From assembly GCA_942492115.1 (NCBI GenBank), contig CALODL010000035.1:75534-139533 (forward strand): 64,000 nt of DNA, in the 5' to 3' direction. Below the pieces are notes generated by a model. That model had not been told where the DNA came from. It was given only the letters and a program-made list of their open reading frames with translations, and did not search any database. Positions 17,344 to 26,288 of this stretch are shown in pieces. Origin of the DNA: CALODL01 sp942492115 (lineage in GTDB: Bacteria > Planctomycetota > Phycisphaerae > UBA1845 > CAIVHJ01). Position 1 is the first letter of the stretch, and each line of letters opens with the position of its first letter. Position numbers and translations under genes: made by a program.

Positions 17344-19782
17344 CTATTCGGTCGTAGGGCCCCTCCCGTTCATCAGCTGACTCGCGAGCGTGCACAGCTC
17401 CACCATGCTGAACGGTTTGTGCAGAAAGGCGGTGTCCGGCGGCACACTCTTCTCGGCGTTGAGGTTACCGGAGATGGCGATAATTCGTGTCTCAGGAGCG
17501 GTCGCCTTGAATTCAACAATGCATTGGGCTCCGCTCTTGCGCGGCAGGTCGATGTCGACCACAGCGAGTTTGATGGATGATTTGTTTTCGGCAAATACAT
17601 CCGAGGCCCGCGCTCCGTCCCTGGCCTCCATGACAACGAAACCGGACTCCCGCAGGGCATGGACGATGACCGCGCGGACCTGGTCGTTGTCCTCGACCAC
17701 CAGAGCCGTTCCATGACATCGTGGTCTGGGTGGAGCCTGGTGAGGTTCGGGTGGCGGCCGGGTATCAGCGTGGCAGCTCGGGAAGGTCATCGTGATGCAA
17801 CACCCTGCGTCGGGTGCGGAAGTGATATCGATTTGAGCGTCGTGGTCCTTGACGATACCGAGCGCCGTGGACAATCCGAGCCCAGTTCCCTGTTCACGTG
17901 GCTTGGTCGTGAAGAACGGCTCGAAAGCCCGTTGACGGATGTCCTCGGGCATGCCGGTGCCGGTGTCTTCGACCTTCAGCTGAACGGCATCGTCGAGGCG
18001 CTTGTACTCGACCGTGATGCGCAGTTCACCCCCGCGCGGCATGGCGTCGCGGGCATTGACCGCCAGGTTGAGCAGGACCTGGTTGAGCTGGGTCGCGTCG
18101 CCGAGGATCCACAGCTGTCGCTCGGGCACATTGCTGATGATGTGGATCGACGCGGGCAGGACGCGTTGGAGCATCCGGACGACCTCCTCGACGAGGTCAC
18201 CCAGTACGATAGGGATGCGTCGGGCCGGGACCTGGCGACTGAACGTCAGCAGCGAGCGCGTGACCTCGCTGGCCTGTGTGCTGATTTGGACGATGCCATC
18301 CATGGCCTCGCGGGCTTTCGGGTTGTCTCGTGCGAGATCATCCAACGCATGCGTGTATCCGAGGATTGCCGTGATGATGTTATTGAAGTCGTGCGCGACA
18401 CCGGTCGCAAGCGTCCCGACCGCCTCGAGCTTCTGCGCCTGGCGGAGTTGTTCCTGCAGTTGCTCGTGTTGTCGCTCGGCCTTCTTACGTGCGCTGAGAT
18501 CCAGCACAATGCTGATGATGCGGTGGTGCATCGAGCGATCGATGACCGCCGAACCGATCATGACCGGCAGCACGTGGCCCTGTTGATGGATAATCTCCTG
18601 TTCGCGTGCGAGGTAGGCTCCTGTTTCAAGGTAGCGCGTCCGGGAACGCGTCCCGTCGGGCGCTACCGGGCGCAGCGCCGTCCACGCAATGGGCAGGTCC
18701 GCCTCGTGGTACCCGGTCATACGCAGGAAGGCACGATTGGCGACCACGATGCGCTGCCGGTCATCGCTCAGTGCGATACCAATCAAATGTGATTTGAACA
18801 ACGAAGTGAACTGGGCCTCACTGGTGCGCAGTTGCATCAAGGCCGCCTTGAGGATCAAGATGGTGATGGAGACAATGCCCGAGAATCCCTGATACATGAC
18901 CAGTGACTCGTTGACCGAGTCCACTGCGAATGGTCCGCTGCCTTCCATTGTTCCCCAGATTGCGAACGTCGAGACTACCAGTACAGCCGTGGTCGTCTCC
19001 AGCAGGGGATGGCGAAACGCGGCGAGCAGCAACAGGGGCATCAACACGAACGGCAGCGTGTGGGCCATCGCTTCACCCAATTCGTGGACGAACACCAGGT
19101 ATGTCGTTGTCGTCAGCGCGGCCAGGAGGATGAGCAGTTCAGCAAACCGGGGATTGGGCCAGGTGGTGTGCTTGCGCTGGGCCCATGCAATAATCACCGG
19201 GGTAACGATGAGGACACCGACCGTGTCACCAGTGAACCACGTGATCCACACCGTCACGATCGAATCCCATGATGTCGCACCAAATCCACCGAGAACGCTG
19301 GTTCCAACAATGCTGCCGAGGAGGCATGACAGCAGTGTGACGGCAACGAACCACAGACATGAATGAACGTCGTCGAACAACCGGACGTGCAGGTCCATCC
19401 GGCGCAACAACCAGGCGCCCACGCAAGCCTCGGCCGTATTGCCCAGCGCGATGAGCAATGAGCTGGCCGTAGCCGCATCCAGGTCGGCAACTCCGATGTT
19501 CAGCTGAACGATCAGATTGGCGACGAAAGCTCCAACGAGGATGCCTGCCACGGCGGGGCGGCCCAGGAGGATGACCGCTGCGAAGGCCACACCGGAGGCC
19601 GGCCACACTGCCGAACCACTGAACCCGTCGAACGCGACCATCAGGCCAAGGCGGGCGCAGGCATAGTAGGTGACCGCGACGACGGCTATCCACATGAGGT
19701 TTGCGGGAGTTGGGCGTTGCATGCTCTCCGGGTTACACAAATTGGGGACAGCTTCAAGATAATCCCTATTGTTGCCAACCAT
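17344..19782 (-). CDS. Hybrid sensor histidine kinase: MASE1-PAS-HisKA-HATPase-REC
   Basis: Membrane-bound hybrid kinase of 812 residues. About eight hydrophobic helices of MASE1 type (roughly 30-315, with the VWPASGVAFAAVILLG and WFTGDTVGVLIVTPV signatures) precede a PAS domain (about 320-435), an H-box GVAHDFNNIITAILGYTHAL with His464, and an ATPase domain with N-box LNLAVNARDAMP and G-boxes DTGTGMP and GTGLGLST. A C-terminal receiver follows with acidic pair VVEDNDQ and phospho-acceptor Asp in LAVVDIDLPRKSG. The ATG at 19722 would shorten it by 20 residues and starts nearer MASE1. No response-regulator gene is adjacent, so output probably goes by phosphotransfer elsewhere. The input signal is unknown. 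Confidence 0.87.
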   Translation of the reverse strand: MVGNNRDYLEAVPNLCNPESMQRPTPANLMWIAVVAVTYYACARLGLMVAFDGFSGSAVWPASGVAFAAVILLGRPAVAGILVGAFVANLIVQLNIGVADLDAATASSLLIALGNTAEACVGAWLLRRMDLHVRLFDDVHSCLWFVAVTLLSCLLGSIVGTSVLGGFGATSWDSIVTVWITWFTGDTVGVLIVTPVIIAWAQRKHTTWPNPRFAELLILLAALTTTTYLVFVHELGEAMAHTLPFVLMPLLLLAAFRHPLLETTTAVLVVSTFAIWGTMEGSGPFAVDSVNESLVMYQGFSGIVSITILILKAALMQLRTSEAQFTSLFKSHLIGIALSDDRQRIVVANRAFLRMTGYHEADLPIAWTALRPVAPDGTRSRTRYLETGAYLAREQEIIHQQGHVLPVMIGSAVIDRSMHHRIISIVLDLSARKKAERQHEQLQEQLRQAQKLEAVGTLATGVAHDFNNIITAILGYTHALDDLARDNPKAREAMDGIVQISTQASEVTRSLLTFSRQVPARRIPIVLGDLVEEVVRMLQRVLPASIHIISNVPERQLWILGDATQLNQVLLNLAVNARDAMPRGGELRITVEYKRLDDAVQLKVEDTGTGMPEDIRQRAFEPFFTTKPREQGTGLGLSTALGIVKDHDAQIDITSAPDAGCCITMTFPSCHADTRPPPEPHQAPPRPRCHGTALVVEDNDQVRAVIVHALRESGFVVMEARDGARASDVFAENKSSIKLAVVDIDLPRKSGAQCIVEFKATAPETRIIAISGNLNAEKSVPPDTAFLHKPFSMVELCTLASQLMNGRGPTTE

Positions 19783-19842
19783 CGTCCATCTGTCACGAAA
19801 GAACGAATCGGACCATCTGCAAGAGCCTGGGAGGCGGGAACG

Positions 19843-20040
19843 CTACGTCCGTTTGATTACGAGTATTGAACAACCGAAGGCCCGTGGGGCATCGCCCAGG
19901 AATGTTTCGGTTGCGGTGCGGAGTGCTGCGAGAATATCCGCTGCCGAGGCATTTGCGTGCTTGGAGATGATCTGAGCTACGGTTTCGGGCAGGAACTGCT
20001 CATTCTCCCCGTCGTTGAACGAGAACACGCGATCCGACAT
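19843..20040 (-). CDS. Small ORF resembling the C-terminal end of a SpoIIE/PP2C phosphatase
   Basis: A 65-codon frame with sequence reminiscent of the last strand-helix units of SpoIIE/RsbU phosphatases (FLPETVAQIISKHANASAADI, then a helix and final strand CSILVIKR). A stop lies in frame three codons before the ATG at 20040, and no phosphatase core is found upstream. It may be a remnant, a stand-alone small protein or chance. No ribosome site is visible. Confidence 0.35.
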   Translation of the reverse strand: MSDRVFSFNDGENEQFLPETVAQIISKHANASAADILAALRTATETFLGDAPRAFGCSILVIKRT

Positions 20041-20080
20041 GACGCGTCATCGGGACCGGGTTGGGAGGTCAAGGGCTGGT

Positions 20081-20803
20081 TCAAGTGATGTCGCCTGGCT
20101 GCGCTCGCCCCAGTTTCACCACGATCACGACGACGATCCCCGCGTAAATGATGCATAGCCCCACCAGCGGCCACAGCAGCCAGGGTAGAGCGGTGAACAA
20201 TTCTGCAACGAGATAGGCCTGGGCGTAGCACAGCGGCGCCATGCCGAGGAGAGTTCCGAGCATGACTGTGGTCACACGCAGGCGGGTGACGCCGGCTGCA
20301 TACGACACGAGATCTGAAGAGGTCAGGGGGTTGAGACGCAGTAGCGCGATGATCGTCATCCCATGGCGCTCGATGAGCACCTGGTGGCGCAGGAAGCGCT
20401 TGCCTTCGACGAACGACTGCAACCACCGGCGACCCACGATGGTGCGCATCAGCTGGCACGAGATGCCAGCGCCCAGGACGTTGCCTGCCAGGCTGAGCGT
20501 GCCACCCCACGCCCCCCCGAAAATCAGGCCGCCCGGGAGGTAGATGAGCGTTCCCGGGATCGGGGCCACGACGACTTCGACCGTGACCAGCCCGAGGTAC
20601 GCCAGCGGTGCGAGAGACCCCCACTGTTCGAACGCCGCGCGGAGGCGCTCGATCTTGTGCCCGGGATCCAGGGAGTTGTCGAGAAGTACGTAGACGATGC
20701 CGTCTTGTGCATACGACCACGTGACCCATGAGGCCGCGGCCACGACCAGCGCCAAGGCCAGCCATCGTCCATAATTCACGGGGGTGGGTGAATCGAGCGT
20801 CAC
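20081..20803 (-). CDS. VTT-domain (TVP38/TMEM64, DedA-like) membrane protein
   Basis: A 240-residue inner-membrane protein with about six hydrophobic segments. The central VTT (SNARE-associated) pattern is visible as VEVVVAPIPGTLIYLPGGLIFGG followed by a Gly-rich re-entrant region, FVEGKRFLRHQVLIERHGMTIIALLRLNPLTSSDLVSYAAGV. Relatives act in lipid scrambling or membrane homeostasis. The start is GTG at 20803, 19 bases after the stop of the upstream radical SAM gene, suggesting cotranscription. Confidence 0.8.
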   Translation of the reverse strand: MTLDSPTPVNYGRWLALALVVAAASWVTWSYAQDGIVYVLLDNSLDPGHKIERLRAAFEQWGSLAPLAYLGLVTVEVVVAPIPGTLIYLPGGLIFGGAWGGTLSLAGNVLGAGISCQLMRTIVGRRWLQSFVEGKRFLRHQVLIERHGMTIIALLRLNPLTSSDLVSYAAGVTRLRVTTVMLGTLLGMAPLCYAQAYLVAELFTALPWLLWPLVGLCIIYAGIVVVIVVKLGRAQPGDIT

Positions 20804-20822
20804 GTGTCGCCGAAGCGTTCGC

Positions 20823-22742
20823 TCATGATACGACCGTCAGGCTGACCAGGCTGTGTTCATCGGCCAGATCGGGAGCGGCATGGCCGTTGCTGTGCAGGTC
20901 GGCGGTGGTCAATTGCACCAGCGGCAGCTCCGACGGCTCCTTTTCGATGGCCCAGTAGACTTCCTCGCGCGTGTGGACGTCGACCATCGGTACACGGGCC
21001 GAGATCAGGCCTTCATACCGCTCGATCGGTCCATTCTTGAGTTTGCGCGACCACTTCCACAACTTGGGAGCCGTCATGACCAGGCCGATCTGTCCGATGA
21101 TCTGAAACAGCAGCCGTTTGGCCGACAGAGGCGTCTTGCGCCAGTTCTTGATGATTCGCAGAGTGTTGATCGGATTGTAGAATGCCGCGTAGCCGCGCAC
21201 GACTTCCATCTGGCGCTTCCAGGGTTCGTCGCTCTTGGATGCCACGACGTGGTTACCGTCGAGAAAGGCCTGCGGAATGTGATCGCCGGCCACGGCGCTG
21301 TACAGGATGCCCGATTTGGCCATATCTTCGAATACGCGCGTTCCGACTGCCGGGCACAGGTATGTGCACTGGTAAGACACTGCACCGTTCTCGAAGAGAT
21401 ACTTGGCCTGATTGACCAGGCCGGACAGGTCGCCTTTGGCCGAGGTCACGGGTTGGTCATCGCTGTGAATCATCATGGCCATCGGCTCGATGCCGATTTC
21501 GTGCATCTGCCGGAAAATGTCCGCGGTCTTGCCTTCGGTCTGGCCTTTGTTGACCAGCTCTGCGGTAATGTCCTCGATGCCGAACCAGATCGCGCTCATC
21601 CCGGCCTTCTTGCACAACGGCAGGATGTCCATGTTCTTGAACACGTCGAACTCGGTGGCCTCGGTATAGAAACGGACACGCTCGCCGAGCGGCGTGCCAT
21701 CGGACAATTTCTTGTCGGCCATCGCGGTCATGAGGTCGACGACGGTCTGCCGCGTGTTGAAGAAATTGTCATCAGTGCTGAAGAATTCAATAATGCCGAA
21801 ATTCTCGTGGATGTGGGCGATCTCGTCAGCCAGGCGCTGGGGGCTCTTGTAGCGCCATGTGCGTTGATTGGCCGCAGGGATCGGGCAGTAGTTGCAATTG
21901 AATTTGCATCCGTGCGTCGAGATGACCGAGCTGATCAACGAAATCTTGCCGACCTTGTTGGGCGGGACCGGCTTCGCCGAGAGCGTCTCGCGGCGGTGCG
22001 GTGGCTCGAGCATCCGGTAACCTGCGTCGGGCATCGGGACTTCGTCAAGATCCTGCAGGAGCTGCTGGACCCCCGTATTGAGTGCGCAGGGGCGGTCTGC
22101 AGGTGCGTTGGGTGCCGAATATACCAGCCCGGCGACGCGCTGCAGTTCGCCATTCTGGCGCACCATCTCGAAGGCCTGGAGCGCAGAGGTGTCTGGGGTA
22201 TGGCGATGTTTCGCCAGCGTTTCGATCAATTGCAACAGGATGTAGGCTTCGCCCGTGACGACGGCGTCTGCGCCGATGCCCGGCTGGGGTCCCAGCTCGA
22301 GATAGTCCGTGGGTTCGTAGATGGCTTTGGGGCCGCCGGCCAGGATCAGAGGGCGCTGGGCGCCCATCGTATGTGCATCGCGGATGAGGTCGTACGACGG
22401 TTCAGCGTGAACCTGCATGGCCGAGACCATGAGGATGTCCAGCGGCCGCCCATCGATCAGGGCTTTGCCGGGTTTGAAGTTGGGTGTCCACTGTTGCAGG
22501 ATGACGCGCTGGTGCTTGAAACCGCAACGGTTGAGCACGTCCGCCAACGTGCGGACGGAGCAGGGCGCCATCCGCTTGTCAGCGTACCAGTAGGGCAGCA
22601 TCCGTGTTCGAAAATCGAATGCGTAGACGATACCAATGCGCAGATCATGCAGGTCGGTACGCTCTGCAAGCGCATTCATGGCTCGGGTGAATTCACCGTC
22701 TGGTAGATATACGTCCTGGCCCTTGCGGCGGGGCAGTTCCAT
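20823..22742 (-). CDS. B12-binding-domain radical SAM protein
   Basis: A 639-residue cytoplasmic enzyme. The N-terminal part (about 30-170) has the alpha/beta pattern of a cobalamin-binding domain (LDILMVSAMQVH, PLILAGGPKAIY, DAVVTGEAY). The radical SAM core starts at the cluster motif Cys279-x3-Cys283-x2-Cys286 (GCKFNCNYCP) and includes EFFSTDDNFF and IWFGIEDI. A helical C-terminal extension has a hydrophobic stretch near 540-560. Relatives include methyltransferases and hopanoid- or lipid-modifying enzymes, but substrate cannot be read from sequence. The ATG at 22742 starts the operon with the VTT protein; a TATATT-like -10 lies near 22804-22812 on the minus strand. Confidence 0.85.
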   Translation of the reverse strand: MELPRRKGQDVYLPDGEFTRAMNALAERTDLHDLRIGIVYAFDFRTRMLPYWYADKRMAPCSVRTLADVLNRCGFKHQRVILQQWTPNFKPGKALIDGRPLDILMVSAMQVHAEPSYDLIRDAHTMGAQRPLILAGGPKAIYEPTDYLELGPQPGIGADAVVTGEAYILLQLIETLAKHRHTPDTSALQAFEMVRQNGELQRVAGLVYSAPNAPADRPCALNTGVQQLLQDLDEVPMPDAGYRMLEPPHRRETLSAKPVPPNKVGKISLISSVISTHGCKFNCNYCPIPAANQRTWRYKSPQRLADEIAHIHENFGIIEFFSTDDNFFNTRQTVVDLMTAMADKKLSDGTPLGERVRFYTEATEFDVFKNMDILPLCKKAGMSAIWFGIEDITAELVNKGQTEGKTADIFRQMHEIGIEPMAMMIHSDDQPVTSAKGDLSGLVNQAKYLFENGAVSYQCTYLCPAVGTRVFEDMAKSGILYSAVAGDHIPQAFLDGNHVVASKSDEPWKRQMEVVRGYAAFYNPINTLRIIKNWRKTPLSAKRLLFQIIGQIGLVMTAPKLWKWSRKLKNGPIERYEGLISARVPMVDVHTREEVYWAIEKEPSELPLVQLTTADLHSNGHAAPDLADEHSLVSLTVVS

Positions 22743-23071
22743 GTGCGGTCCTCATTACTCCACGGTCGTCACCGGCACGGGTTCCGTGGAGGGGTGTTAG
22801 TGGCTGAATATACTACCACAATTACGAGCCTGGAGGCTGTCCCTTATATCGGAAAACCAGGCCATTGGGGGCGTGGGAGTTTTTACGGAAGGGGCCCGCG
22901 CCAGGCTCCGTCTGAACTCCACCAGCTACGATCGGCTGCGACGTGCTTCTGCGTTCTCAGCCCGACATGGTCTTCAGCGTATTGACTGATACGCCTGCGC
23001 CACTTCGGCCCGGTGGCCTCGGCAGCAAACGCCTCGCCCGATCTCGCCAAGCCGTAGTGTTCAGACAGAGC
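22743..23071. other. Intergenic stretch without a supported gene
   Basis: Lies between the start of the radical SAM gene and the end of the DUF454 gene, both on the minus strand. It contains a perfect 8-bp inverted repeat (22758-22765 with 22784-22791) close to the radical SAM start, which could be an operator, and a GTATATT -10-like string on the minus strand. The remaining 200 bases show no coding pattern I trust. Confidence 0.5.
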
Positions 23072-23500
23072 CTAGTCTCGAGCGATGCGATCCAGTCCGA
23101 ATCGGAGGATGAACCATGTTCCGATACAGGCCGCGGCCACAGGCATGATGGCAATCCACCCCGCAATGGTCGAATTGCGGGCGAGGGTGATCGTGCTGAT
23201 CGTGACCATGGTCCACATCAGGATCAGGGCGATGACCTTGGCCCGAGCCGGCATCGGGCGGGACTGGTCGAGATAGGGCAGAAACGGCGCGAAGAAACGC
23301 GTCCGGATCAACCTGTGTTCGAGCCACGGGCAGCTGCGGGTGAACAGGAACGATGCCGCGATCAGAAAGACGGTGGTCGGCACGCCAGGCAGGAAGACCC
23401 CGAGCGCGCCCAGGCCGACGCAGCACACGCCTGCAGCGGCATAGATCCACCGACGGAGTCGCGAAGTCGAGGGTTGGGCATGTCCATCGGGTTGGGTCAT
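23072..23500 (-). CDS. DUF454 (YbaN) family small membrane protein
   Basis: A 142-residue inner-membrane protein. The family signature GALGVFLPGVPTTVFLIAASFLFTRSCPWLEHRL is clear, and two further hydrophobic helices lie at about 80-100 and 107-130. The function of YbaN proteins is unknown. The ATG at 23500 is preferred; a TTG at 23512 would add four residues. A short AT-rich stretch (ATATATATG) directly upstream may hold the promoter. Confidence 0.82.
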   Translation of the reverse strand: MTQPDGHAQPSTSRLRRWIYAAAGVCCVGLGALGVFLPGVPTTVFLIAASFLFTRSCPWLEHRLIRTRFFAPFLPYLDQSRPMPARAKVIALILMWTMVTISTITLARNSTIAGWIAIMPVAAACIGTWFILRFGLDRIARD

Positions 23501-23611
23501 AACGTGCACCAATATATATGAAATGGTCCGCGCGCCCCACCCCCCTACCGATCGAGTGGAAGAGCCCGGACATCACCGTTGGCCCCCAAAGCCAGGGTTT
23601 CCGTAGGATGA

Positions 23612-24808
23612 TCAGGGCGTGGCGCTGTCCGCAGTGGGCTGCAGGCGGCGCCCCAGCACCAGGTAGATGATCCCGCCGAGCACACAGACCCACCAGGCGG
23701 AGGTCCACAGGGTCGTGGCCCCCCAGCTGTCGAGGACATGGCCGCCCAGCGGGGCTCCAATCGCGTGGGCACTGGCATAACACATGGTGAACACCCCCAT
23801 GTAGCGGGCGCGCAGATGGACCGGCGCGAGATCCGATACGATCGTCGGCATGAGCGGTGCGCACAGCATTTCTGCTGACGTCCAGATGACGATGGTCAGG
23901 GCAATCGCTGACCAGCTCGACACGAAGGCCAGTGCGCCGAAGCCAACCCCCTGGATGAGAGCGGCGCAGAACAGGACCCGAGAGCGGTCGAAGCGGTTGG
24001 CCATTGCGGTGAACGGGATCTGCAGACAGACGATCATGACACCGTTAATGGCCATGAATCTGCCGTATTGCGTGGGGGAGTACTGCAGTGAACGCAGCAT
24101 CAGCGGCAGTGTGACCATGGCTTGAGAATAAACCACGGCCAGGATGAGCACGCCGAAACAGAACCACCCGAAGAGAATGAACCCCCTGCGGTCGCTCGAT
24201 GGCACGGTCGCATGGAGGGAGTGCGCTGAAGAGTCGCGTGCCGGCCGGGTCTCCTTGATCAGCATGAAGATGATCGCGGCGTAGGCCAGCGTCGTCAGGG
24301 CATCGACGACGAACAGCGCCTTGAATGAATACATGACCAGCCATCCGCCCAGGATAGGAGAGATGGCAAACCCGAGGTTGATGGCCAGGTACATCAGTCC
24401 GTACGCTTGTGGACGGATATCGGTCTCGACAGTATCGGCGATCATCGCCTGGGCAGCCGGGCGGTACATATCGGTCAACAGCGCGAACAGAAAAACGGCG
24501 GCACCCAGGATCGCAGTGCCACGCAGCTCGGCAAATACACACAGCACGGCACCGCTGCCCACCAGGCTGGCGATCATGATGATTCGCCGCCCAAGGTGAT
24601 CGGCCAGCCAGCCGCCGACCAGGGCTGCCACGATCGATCCTACACCGAACAGGCCCATGGTGGTGGTGGCCTGGTGTCCCGTCATGCCGTGATGATCGGC
24701 AAGATAGAGAACGAGGAACGGCAACACCATGCTGCCGGCGCGATTGATCAACGTGCCGACGCACAGGATGTAGACCGTCTTGGGAAGATTCATGTATTGC
24801 CGGAACAC
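23612..24808 (-). CDS. MFS transporter
   Basis: Major facilitator superfamily carrier of 398 residues with about 12 hydrophobic helices. Helix 1 includes TLINRAGSMVLPFLVLYL, the loop 2-3 signature is GGWLADHLGRRIIM, and the second half repeats it weakly as TAMANRFDRSRVLF. Relatives are proton-driven drug or metabolite exporters, but the cargo is not predictable. The start is GTG at 24808, which fits the usual N-terminal spacing; an ATG at 24793 is possible. It is a single gene, divergent from the lipoprotein/porin run across a 233-base gap. Confidence 0.82.
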   Translation of the reverse strand: MFRQYMNLPKTVYILCVGTLINRAGSMVLPFLVLYLADHHGMTGHQATTTMGLFGVGSIVAALVGGWLADHLGRRIIMIASLVGSGAVLCVFAELRGTAILGAAVFLFALLTDMYRPAAQAMIADTVETDIRPQAYGLMYLAINLGFAISPILGGWLVMYSFKALFVVDALTTLAYAAIIFMLIKETRPARDSSAHSLHATVPSSDRRGFILFGWFCFGVLILAVVYSQAMVTLPLMLRSLQYSPTQYGRFMAINGVMIVCLQIPFTAMANRFDRSRVLFCAALIQGVGFGALAFVSSWSAIALTIVIWTSAEMLCAPLMPTIVSDLAPVHLRARYMGVFTMCYASAHAIGAPLGGHVLDSWGATTLWTSAWWVCVLGGIIYLVLGRRLQPTADSATP

Positions 24809-25041
24809 GCCGCCACTGTACGTGACCCGGGCGCGGGCTCCAACTCAGGCGGCCGTGCGCCCCCGACGGTGGTGGCCCGTTGGGCGCGATCGTGTTACCC
24901 TTCGCGAGTGTCCGTCTGGCGTTCCTGGCTTGATCAGATCAATGTGACAGTTTCGATCATGTCCGAGCTCGTCGCAAGGCGCGCGTAACAGGCTGATGCC
25001 GAGGCTGGTTCGAGATCGCCCGGCCGAGATGGGAGCACACC

Positions 25042-26265
25042 ATGAGCCGAAGTATGTTGTTGGCTATTATCGTATTGTGCACATCAGGAATGGCGGGCTG
25101 CCAGTTTGGTTCGAAGCTTTTGAGGACTGAGCACTCGGCTTACGCACGTGCGATCCAGCAGACGGGCATGGAGCAACTCCTGAAGGCTCTGGTTCAACTG
25201 CGCTATGGCGAGCCTCCGGCATTCCTTCAGATCTCGAGCATCTCGGCCCAGCACGTCATAGAGAGCGATCTTGGTGGCTCGACGAGTATCGATGCCAGCG
25301 GCGGTTCAGACTTGATCGGTGCCCGCATGGGCCTGGGTTACTCGGAGCGCCCAACCATTACGTTTACCCAGCTCAAGGGCAAGGAGTTCGTTACCCGACT
25401 GATGACACCGATTTCGTCCGACGAGATGGGGCTGCTGACGCAGTCTGGTTGGCGCGCGGATCGGCTCTTGCGTGTGACCGTCGAGTCGATGAATGGCCTG
25501 GGAAATGCTCGTCGGGCATCGGGGCCGACGCCCTCGTTCGCGCCCGAGTACGAGTCGTTCTATGCGGCATGTGCACTGATGACCGACTTGAAGAAGGAAG
25601 GGGTCATCGAATTCGAATACGACCTGCATTCGGAGGCCATTTCGGATCCGCTTCCTGCGGCAGCGGTTACGGGTGCAGCGGCGGTCACCGCCGCCGCGTC
25701 TGATATTCGATTCCGCCAGTCGGACAACGGCCAGCACTATATTCTGACGAGGGAGCGCCCGGTTGTGATCCTGCGCATGCCCGCGTTGGGGCAAGATGAA
25801 CGCGCGGATCGCCTGCGCGAACTCTTGAGTCTGGCAGAGGCTCAAACAGATTTCGAATTCGTCAATGCGGACAAGAACCCGGTCGATCTCCAGAATGAGG
25901 ACCGGCAGTATACAACTCTGGCCTTCGCCCATCGCTCGCTCTACAGCATGTTGTTCTACCTGTCGCACAGCGTGCAGGTTCCCGCCAGGCACAAAGAAGA
26001 GGGGTTTGTGACCGTGACGCTCGACGAGCATGGGGTCGAGTTCGAGTGGAGCGAGATGATGGCGGACATACTGCAGGTCCATTGTACACGCCGGCAGCCA
26101 ACAAACGCGTACATTGCGGTCAAGCATCGCGGGCACTGGTTCTACATTCGTGATAATGACAGGCTATCCAAATCGACGATCATGATGATCTCGACGATCT
26201 TCAATCTGCGAGCGGGCAATCTGCCCGATCGCGAGCCGGTGTTGACACTTCCGGTGACCGGGTGA
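25042..26265 (+). CDS. Lipoprotein of unknown function, first gene of the porin/FGE run
   Basis: A 407-residue predicted lipoprotein with lipobox GMAGCQ. The motif MEQLLKALVQLRYGEPPAFLQISSIS near residues 43-68 recurs in an uncharacterised bacterial family. An Ala-rich stretch (PLPAAAVTGAAAVTAAAS) sits in the middle, and the C-terminal half has HRSLYSMLFYLSHSVQVP and GHWFYIRDNDRLSKSTIMMISTIFNL. A GGGAG site precedes the ATG. The next gene starts 23 bases after its stop, so the four genes to 29459 look like one transcript. Confidence 0.75.
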   Translation: MSRSMLLAIIVLCTSGMAGCQFGSKLLRTEHSAYARAIQQTGMEQLLKALVQLRYGEPPAFLQISSISAQHVIESDLGGSTSIDASGGSDLIGARMGLGYSERPTITFTQLKGKEFVTRLMTPISSDEMGLLTQSGWRADRLLRVTVESMNGLGNARRASGPTPSFAPEYESFYAACALMTDLKKEGVIEFEYDLHSEAISDPLPAAAVTGAAAVTAAASDIRFRQSDNGQHYILTRERPVVILRMPALGQDERADRLRELLSLAEAQTDFEFVNADKNPVDLQNEDRQYTTLAFAHRSLYSMLFYLSHSVQVPARHKEEGFVTVTLDEHGVEFEWSEMMADILQVHCTRRQPTNAYIAVKHRGHWFYIRDNDRLSKSTIMMISTIFNLRAGNLPDREPVLTLPVTG

Positions 26266-26288
26266 TCGTGTCTGTGAGGAGATGTGAC

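Noticed and set aside
17344..20040. SpoIIE-like fragment and hybrid kinase as one partner-switching system
   Set aside because: The fragment lacks any phosphatase core, and the STAS protein lies 33 kb away; no shared operon.
20853..22706. 617-codon open frame on the + strand opposite the radical SAM gene
   Set aside because: Antisense shadow of a high-G+C gene; no domain, no ribosome site, while the minus strand has a complete radical SAM motif set.
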